Program-made: the position numbers and the translations under genes
Assembly: GCA_023400405.1 (NCBI GenBank)
Contig: JAEXFD010000030.1
Location: 231,212-295,211, forward strand
Direction: 5' to 3'
Origin: Pseudomonadota bacterium
GTDB lineage: Bacteria; Pseudomonadota; Alphaproteobacteria; Sphingomonadales; Sphingomonadaceae
DNA length: 64,000 bases
Shown here: positions 59,472 through 64,000 of the stretch, in pieces
How positions within the stretch are numbered: the first letter of the stretch is position 1
Layout: the number at the start of each line of letters is the position of its first letter
Notes under the pieces: generated by a model
The model's input: only the letters and a program-made list of their open reading frames with translations
What the model was told of the DNA's origin: nothing
Databases searched by the model: none

Positions 59472-60461
59472 ATGCGTGTCGTCTCCGGCATCCAGACCAC
59501 CGGCAATCTCCACCTCGGCAATTATCTGGGCGCCATCAAGAACTGGGTAGCGATGCAGGATCAGGGGGAATGCCTGTTCTTCCTCGCCGATCTCCATGCG
59601 CTCACCGGCAATATCAGCCCCCGGGACCTCGCCACTGCGACCATCGAAATGGCCGCGACGTTGATGGCCGCGGGGATCGACGATCGCGCGGTCCTGTTCA
59701 ACCAGGCGCGCGTTCCCGCCCATTCGGAGCTGTGCTGGATCCTCAACGGCACCGCGCGGATGGGCTGGCTCAACCGCATGACCCAGTGGAAGGACAAGGC
59801 GGGCAAGAACCGCGAGGGCGCCAGCGTCGGCCTGTTCGCCTATCCGGTGCTCCAGGCGGCCGACGTGCTCGTCTACAAGGCGACGCACGTGCCCGTGGGC
59901 GAGGACCAGAAGCAGCATCTCGAGCTCGCGCGCGATATCGCGACCAAGTTCAACACCGATTTCGGCGTCGAGCTGTTCCCGCTGCCAGATCCCTTCATCT
60001 CCAAGGCCGCGCCGCGCGTGATGAGCCTGCGCGACGGCAGCGCGAAGATGAGCAAGTCCGACCCCTCCGACCTCTCGCGCATCAACCTGTCAGACGATGA
60101 CGACACGATCGCGCAGAAATTCCGCAAGGCGAAGACCGATCCCGAGCCGCTGCCCGATTCGTTCGAAGCGCTGGCCGAGCGGCCCGAGGCGAAGAATCTG
60201 GTGACGATCTTCGCCGCGCTGTCCGATCGCGATCCGCAATCGGTGGTCGCGGAGTTTGCGGGCCAGGGCTTCGGCGCGTTCAAGCCGGCGCTCGCCGATC
60301 TCGCCATCTCGGTCCTCGCGCCGATTCGCGAGCGGTTCGTCGCGCTGATGGACGATCGCGCTGCGGTCGGCGCGCAGCTCGCCAAGGGAGCCGAGCGGGC
60401 CGCCGCGCTGGCGGCGCCGACGCTCAAGGCCGCGCAACAGGCGGTGGGCCTCCAGGTCTGA
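59472..60461 (+). CDS. trpS: Tryptophanyl-tRNA synthetase
   Basis: TrpS charges tRNA-Trp. The 329-residue protein begins MRVVSGIQTTGNLHLGNYL, with the HIGH-like motif in NLHLGNYLGA, and has DGSAKMSKSDPSD as the KMSKS motif. ATG 59472 follows AAGGAAA. It is the third aminoacyl-tRNA synthetase gene in the window and follows murJ on the same strand. Confidence 0.96.
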   Translation: MRVVSGIQTTGNLHLGNYLGAIKNWVAMQDQGECLFFLADLHALTGNISPRDLATATIEMAATLMAAGIDDRAVLFNQARVPAHSELCWILNGTARMGWLNRMTQWKDKAGKNREGASVGLFAYPVLQAADVLVYKATHVPVGEDQKQHLELARDIATKFNTDFGVELFPLPDPFISKAAPRVMSLRDGSAKMSKSDPSDLSRINLSDDDDTIAQKFRKAKTDPEPLPDSFEALAERPEAKNLVTIFAALSDRDPQSVVAEFAGQGFGAFKPALADLAISVLAPIRERFVALMDDRAAVGAQLAKGAERAAALAAPTLKAAQQAVGLQV

Positions 60462-60594
60462 GCCAAATCCGCCGCCGTGCTCGTCCGAGTGCGACGGCGG
60501 CATGGTTGCGGCCGTTTTACCACGATGTTTCCGGAACCGGTCGGCTGGCCGCCGGGTTTCCCGTACGGCCGCGTGCCATGTGTGGGAGTATCGT

Positions 60595-61635
60595 ATGAAG
60601 CGTCTGGCGCCCCTTCTCCTCCTCGGCAGCGCGCTCGCGGCGTGCAGCGGCGGCGGTTCGGATGGCGGCGGCACCGTCGTCACGCCGACGCCCACCCCCG
60701 CGCCCGGCACCACCCCAACCCCGGTCCCGACGTCGAGCCCCACGCCGACGCCGACAGGCACCGAACCCGCCACCGGCGCCGATTTCGCCAGCTCGGTCGC
60801 CCAGCTCTACACCGTCCAGCCGAACATCGCCGGCTGCCAGACGGGCACGCTCAAGCCCGAAGTCGGCGCGCGCGTCGTCGCCGTGCTCAACGACATCCGC
60901 GCGCACCACAACCTTCCGCCCGTCACTTATGTGTCCGCCGAGGAATCGGCCGAGATGCAGTCGTCGCTGATGATGGCTGCCAACGGCCAGCTCAGCCACA
61001 CCCCGCCGACCAACTGGCTCTGCTACACCAGCGCTGGCGCGACCGCGGCGGGGGTGAGCAACATCTATCTCGGCAGCGGCGGGCTGCGCTATTCGCGCGA
61101 TGCGGACATCATGGTCGGCTGGCTGACCGATATCGACAATATCGTCATGAACAATATCGGCCACCGTCGCTGGCTGCTCTATCCGTTCCTCTCGACGGTC
61201 TCCTATGGCCGCGTCGCCGGCGCCTATCAGGGCAGCTTCCGCGACGCCGCTTCGATCAAGGTGATCAACGACAGCCAGAACACCGCCGGCCCGCTGCCCG
61301 ATTTCGTCGCCTATCCTTTTCAGGACTATCCGGCGCGCTATTTCGCCAACGGGGCGCTGCTCTCGTTCGGCGTGATCGCCAACAAGAGCTCGAACTTCGG
61401 CACCAACCAGCAGGTGAGCTACGCCAACGCGACGATCACCGTCACCCAGCGTGGCGGCGGCGCGCTCGCGGTGACCAACATCGCATCGGACAATCAGGGC
61501 TATGGCCTGCCCAACAACCTGCAATGGAACGTGACCGGGCTTCAGGCCAACACGATCTACGACGTAACGATCGCCAATGTGAACGTCGCCGGCAATGTCC
61601 GCAGCTACAGCTATTATTTCCGCCTGGTGCCGTAG
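60595..61635 (+). CDS. CAP (SCP/PR1) domain lipoprotein
   Basis: A 346-residue lipoprotein with a lipobox (GSALAAC), a threonine/proline-rich linker (TPTPTPAPG... to about residue 60) and a CAP domain (~75-230) with VVAVLNDIRAHHNLPP, the histidine in NGQLSHTPP and DNIVMNNIGHRRWLL. The C-terminal part is beta-rich. Secreted CAP proteins bind lipids or act on surface polymers. ATG 60595 follows GGGAG by six bases. The gene ends 84 bases before the convergent dnaA. Confidence 0.82.
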   Translation: MKRLAPLLLLGSALAACSGGGSDGGGTVVTPTPTPAPGTTPTPVPTSSPTPTPTGTEPATGADFASSVAQLYTVQPNIAGCQTGTLKPEVGARVVAVLNDIRAHHNLPPVTYVSAEESAEMQSSLMMAANGQLSHTPPTNWLCYTSAGATAAGVSNIYLGSGGLRYSRDADIMVGWLTDIDNIVMNNIGHRRWLLYPFLSTVSYGRVAGAYQGSFRDAASIKVINDSQNTAGPLPDFVAYPFQDYPARYFANGALLSFGVIANKSSNFGTNQQVSYANATITVTQRGGGALAVTNIASDNQGYGLPNNLQWNVTGLQANTIYDVTIANVNVAGNVRSYSYYFRLVP

Positions 61636-61719
61636 CGTCAGGCAAGCGGGTGAAGGCGTGACCGATGCGTTGCGCCGCTCTCGATACCTCCACCCTGCAC
61701 TCCCCGCTGGGGAGGAACC

Positions 61720-63105
61720 TCAGCCCTCGAGCGTCCGCATCAGTGCGCGGACGGCGGTGTCGATCTCGACATCCTTGGCGCGCAGGTCTTCGATCCGCTT
61801 GACCGCGTGAATCACGGTCGAATGGTCGCGATTGCCGAACTTGCGGCCGATCTCGGGCAGCGAGCGTGTGGTCAGGCGCTTGGCGAGGTACATCGCGATC
61901 TGGCGCGGACGGGCGATCGCCACGGCGCGGCGCTCCGAGATCAGGTCGATCTGCTTGACCTCGAAATGCGCCGAGACCGCGCGCTGGATCTCATCGATCG
62001 TGATCCGCCGCTGCGCCGAACGCAGCACTTCGCCGAGCACGTTGGTCGCGAAGTCGATCGTGATCGCCTCGCCATTGAGCTGGGCATAGGCGACCAGCCG
62101 GTTGAGCGCACCTTCGAGCTCGCGGACATTGGTGGTGATCCGCGCGGCAAGCAGGTCCATCACTTCGTGCGGCATGCTCACCGACGGCATGTCCATCAGC
62201 TTGCGGCCGACGATCGCTCGGCGCAGCTCGAGCTCGGCCGGCTTGATGTCCGCCACGAGGCCCGATGCGAGGCGCCCGGCGAGCCGCGGCTCGAAGCCTT
62301 CGAGCGCCTGGGGCGCGCGGTCCGCCGCGATCACCAGCCGCTTGCCGGACGACATGAACTCGTTGACGGTGTGGAAGAATTCCTGCTGCGTCGCGTCCTT
62401 GCCGCCAATGAACTGCAGGTCGTCGATCATTAGCAGATCGACCGAGCGCAGCCGGGCCTTGAACGCATGCGTATCCTTGTTGCGCAGCGCCTGGACGAAT
62501 TCGAACATGAAGCGCTCGGCGGTGACGTAGATCGCCGTCGCCTCGGGATTGGCGGCCAGGAAGGCCTGGCCGATCGCCTGCATCAGGTGCGTCTTGCCCT
62601 GCCCGGTGCCGGCGTGGAGGTAGAGCGGGCTGAACCGCGGCGTGCCGGGCTCGGCCATCGCCTTGGCGGCGTTGCACGCGACGCGGTTGGTCGCGTCGAT
62701 CACGAATCGATCGAAGGTGAAGCGCGAATCGAATTGCGGCCGCTCGGCCGGGGCTGATGCGGGCGCCGATGCCACGGCTCGCGGCTCGGGCGCAGCGCTC
62801 AGCACCCGCGCCGTTTCCTCGGCCATCGTCTCGATCGAGACGCTGCGCACCGCCGGCAGTTCGCCGCGGAATTCGAGCAGCAGCCGCTCGGCATAGTGAT
62901 TGCGCACCCACTGGGTCATGAACGCACTGGGCAGCCCCAGGCGCACAGCCTCGGGCGTGCTGCCGCCGATCAGGACGACCGGCTTGAGCCACTGATCGAA
63001 CAGCCGCTGCCCTGCCGAGCGTCGCAGATTCGCGCGCACATGCGCCCATGCCTTCGCAACCGAAGCTTCCATCCCGTCCCGTTCCAAGGCCTGCACCTGA
63101 TTCAC
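61720..63105 (-). CDS. dnaA: Chromosomal replication initiator DnaA
   Basis: DnaA binds DnaA boxes, opens the origin and loads the helicase. The 461-residue protein has domain I, a short alanine-rich linker, the AAA+ domain with Walker A HAGTGQGKTHLM and Walker B LLMIDDLQFIGGK, and the DNA-binding domain with GRKFGNRDHSTVIHAVKRI. GTG 63105 follows GGAGGGG by nine bases and is chosen over the internal ATG 63072. The upstream ~280 bases hold one perfect DnaA box and a cluster of GANTC sites. Confidence 0.95.
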   Translation of the reverse strand: MNQVQALERDGMEASVAKAWAHVRANLRRSAGQRLFDQWLKPVVLIGGSTPEAVRLGLPSAFMTQWVRNHYAERLLLEFRGELPAVRSVSIETMAEETARVLSAAPEPRAVASAPASAPAERPQFDSRFTFDRFVIDATNRVACNAAKAMAEPGTPRFSPLYLHAGTGQGKTHLMQAIGQAFLAANPEATAIYVTAERFMFEFVQALRNKDTHAFKARLRSVDLLMIDDLQFIGGKDATQQEFFHTVNEFMSSGKRLVIAADRAPQALEGFEPRLAGRLASGLVADIKPAELELRRAIVGRKLMDMPSVSMPHEVMDLLAARITTNVRELEGALNRLVAYAQLNGEAITIDFATNVLGEVLRSAQRRITIDEIQRAVSAHFEVKQIDLISERRAVAIARPRQIAMYLAKRLTTRSLPEIGRKFGNRDHSTVIHAVKRIEDLRAKDVEIDTAVRALMRTLEG

Positions 63106-63267
63106 CGCGACGCACCCCTCCCTCGCGGGAAGCCGAGCCTCCCGCGGCAAAATCCAGTTCGACATGAGGCTCGTCACCACCGGACATCCCCGGTCACGGT
63201 ATGACGATCTGCCTTTTCGCCCGGGCGAAGAACTCGCCTTGGAGGGTTGTTTTAGGTGCCGGTTTTC

Positions 63268-63412
63268 GAGTCGAGCAAGGGGGTCGCATGTAAAGATTCT
63301 GAAATAGTTTTGTTGACTCGCCGAAACCCACGGATTTCTGCGACTACCGACCAACAACCTATTGGAATCAAGCGACTTTCACTGGGTTTATCCACATCGG
63401 ATGATGCGACTC
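63268..63412. promoter_or_regulatory. Cluster of GANTC methylation sites upstream of dnaA
   Basis: Five GANTC sites lie within 145 bases: GAGTC 63268-63272, GATTC 63295-63299, GACTC 63315-63319, GAATC 63365-63369 and GACTC 63408-63412. This stretch is also A/T-richer than its surroundings. The gap 63106-63528 between dnaA and rpsT holds no gene and contains this cluster, the DnaA box and the rpsT terminator. CcrM methylation of GANTC affects dnaA transcription in Caulobacter; here it is inferred. Confidence 0.6.
63388..63396 (+). promoter_or_regulatory. DnaA box upstream of dnaA
   Basis: TTATCCACA matches the DnaA-box consensus at every base. It lies about 280 bases before the dnaA start and could mediate autoregulation. 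A single box does not show that this is the replication origin. Confidence 0.7.
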
Positions 63413-63475
63413 GCGCTTTTCCGCCGCTCGCGTCTTAACGTGCGCTTTTTGTTCGCTGAAACCCGGCAGACACGC

Positions 63476-63510
63476 AAAAAGCCCCGCGGGAGCAACTCCC
63501 GCAGGGCTTT
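63476..63510 (-). terminator. Rho-independent terminator after rpsT
   Basis: Read leftward, GCCCTGCGGGAG-ttg-CTCCCGCGGGGC forms a stable stem with one mismatch, followed by TTTTT. It ends the rpsT transcript before dnaA. Confidence 0.9.
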
Positions 63511-63528
63511 GTTACGGAAAAGTTACGA

Positions 63529-63792
63529 TTACGCGAGCGCTTGGACGCGCTTGTTGAGACGCGCAAATTTCCGCGACGCCGTGTTCTTATGGAACACGCC
63601 CTTGGCGACGCCGCGCGCCAGCTCAGGCTGCATCGCCTGGAGTGCTTCGGCGGCGGCAGCCTTGTCGCCCGAATCGAGCGCCGACTCGACCTTCTTCACG
63701 AAAGTGCGGATACGGCTCACGCGGTTGCCGTTGATCTCCGCACGGCGCGCATTGCGCCGGATACGCTTCTTCGCTTGCGGCGTATTCGCCAT
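63529..63792 (-). CDS. rpsT: 30S ribosomal protein S20
   Basis: An 87-residue, lysine/arginine-rich helical protein beginning MANTPQAKKRIRRNARR, the S20 hallmark, with the conserved C-terminal FHKNTASRKFARLNKRV. It lies upstream of dnaA on the same strand, a common arrangement in alphaproteobacteria, and has its own promoter and terminator. Confidence 0.97.
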   Translation of the reverse strand: MANTPQAKKRIRRNARRAEINGNRVSRIRTFVKKVESALDSGDKAAAAEALQAMQPELARGVAKGVFHKNTASRKFARLNKRVQALA

Positions 63793-63860
63793 GCCGTCTC
63801 GTTCCTGCTCGTAAAAGTCAAAGGGCGCGGGACCAGCCGCCCACGCCCGGAAAGACGGGC

Positions 63861-63889
63861 CCCTTAACGCCGAAGCCGATTCGGGTCAA
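63861..63889 (-). promoter_or_regulatory. Predicted rpsT promoter
   Basis: On the reverse strand TTGACC (63889-63884) and TAAGGG (63866-63861) are separated by 17 bases. A GANTC site (GATTC, 63878-63882) falls inside the spacer. The leader to ATG 63792 would be about 60 bases. Confidence 0.55.
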
Positions 63890-63950
63890 CCGCTGAAGGC
63901 AGGTTTGAAATGCGCAGAAGCGCGCATTTCGGATGCGGCACCGGCCCGCT

Positions 63951-64000
63951 CCCCCACCCGGCCACCCAGCGGCAGTATCATATGGGTGGCCGGGTGGGGG
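63951..64000. repeat. Perfect 17-bp inverted repeat at the window edge
   Basis: CCCCCACCCGGCCACCC (63951-63967) and its exact complement (63984-64000) flank a 16-base loop. It may continue past the edge. It could be a REP-like element or a terminator of a gene outside the window; there is no T tract. Confidence 0.7.

Noticed and set aside
60660..60780. Possible tandem DNA repeat
   Set aside because: It is the Thr/Pro-rich linker of the CAP lipoprotein; the repetition comes from the coding of PT runs.
63106..63528. Chromosomal replication origin at dnaA
   Set aside because: Only one consensus DnaA box was found and no clear AT-rich unwinding element; alphaproteobacterial origins often lie elsewhere.
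1..64000. CRISPR arrays, insertion sequences, prophage genes or restriction/defence islands
   Set aside because: No regularly spaced repeats, transposase, integrase, phage structural or defence-family proteins were seen in any frame.

Overview
The window looks like a chromosomal segment of a GC-rich alphaproteobacterium of the order Sphingomonadales, most likely Sphingomonas or a close relative. The strongest pointers are a serine palmitoyltransferase of the Sphingomonas type with its own acyl carrier protein (37.7-39.3 kb), an alphaproteobacterial GTTC-N7-GTTC LexA box in front of lexA, a cluster of GANTC (CcrM-type) sites in front of dnaA, the gene order trp-moaC-moeA-lexA-comEC-gltX-gltA, and the order smr-mltA-Tim44-like/secB. 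No prophage, insertion sequence, CRISPR array or rRNA operon is visible. It is mainly core genome with lineage-specific genes between the core blocks.

Layout. 0-15.4 kb: end of trpE, then trpG, trpD, trpC, moaC, moeA, lexA, comEC (reverse), gltX and gltA. The tryptophan genes are interrupted by a phosphodiester-glycosidase-like lipoprotein, an EF-hand protein and a Na+/H+ antiporter; a glutathione transferase and a multi-PilZ protein sit between moaC and moeA. 15.5-22.5 kb: small secreted and membrane proteins, then four reverse-strand genes (NamZ-like muramidase, degenerate nucleotidyltransferase/CDP-alcohol transferase-like membrane protein, DUF2336 protein, and a histidine kinase lacking its phospho-acceptor histidine), a DUF4126 protein and a DOMON-like gene coupled to a 19-codon micro-ORF. 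22.6-30.5 kb: tyrS, PilZ, recG, FlbD-like small protein, sdhE and mfd. 30.6-37.7 kb: globin-coupled chemoreceptor, GAF protein, tRNA-Ser(CGA), hspQ, rplU-rpmA, acetyltransferase, TetR regulator and hybrid histidine kinase. 37.7-42.8 kb: spt, acp, an ankyrin-repeat protein and comM. 42.9-46.7 kb: rpmH-rnpA-yidD-yidC-engB plus a gamma-glutamylcyclotransferase-like gene, tightly overlapping. 46.8-54.3 kb: NagX-like acyltransferase, S9 peptidase, GST, cupin, dapE and a GGDEF-EAL protein. 54.4-61.6 kb: smr, mltA and Tim44-like divergent from secB, then murJ, trpS and a CAP-domain lipoprotein. 61.7-64 kb: dnaA and rpsT on the reverse strand.

How the genes work together. The core genes cover tryptophan and molybdopterin synthesis, the SOS response, DNA repair (RecG, Mfd), translation (three aminoacyl-tRNA synthetases, L21, L27, L34, S20), membrane-protein insertion and export (YidC, YidD, SecB) and cell-wall metabolism (MurJ, MltA, NamZ-like, DapE). 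Signalling is well represented, with two PilZ proteins, one GGDEF-EAL protein, two histidine kinases and a cytoplasmic heme-based chemoreceptor. Many starts are GTG or TTG, and 4-base stop/start overlaps are common. Several long intergenic inverted repeats belong to REP-like families; one core sequence occurs at both 21.9 and 39.0 kb.

All calls come from reading the sequence and from recognition of protein families; no database search was run. Start codons were chosen from ribosome-binding sites, neighbouring genes and family length, and uncertain ones are stated.
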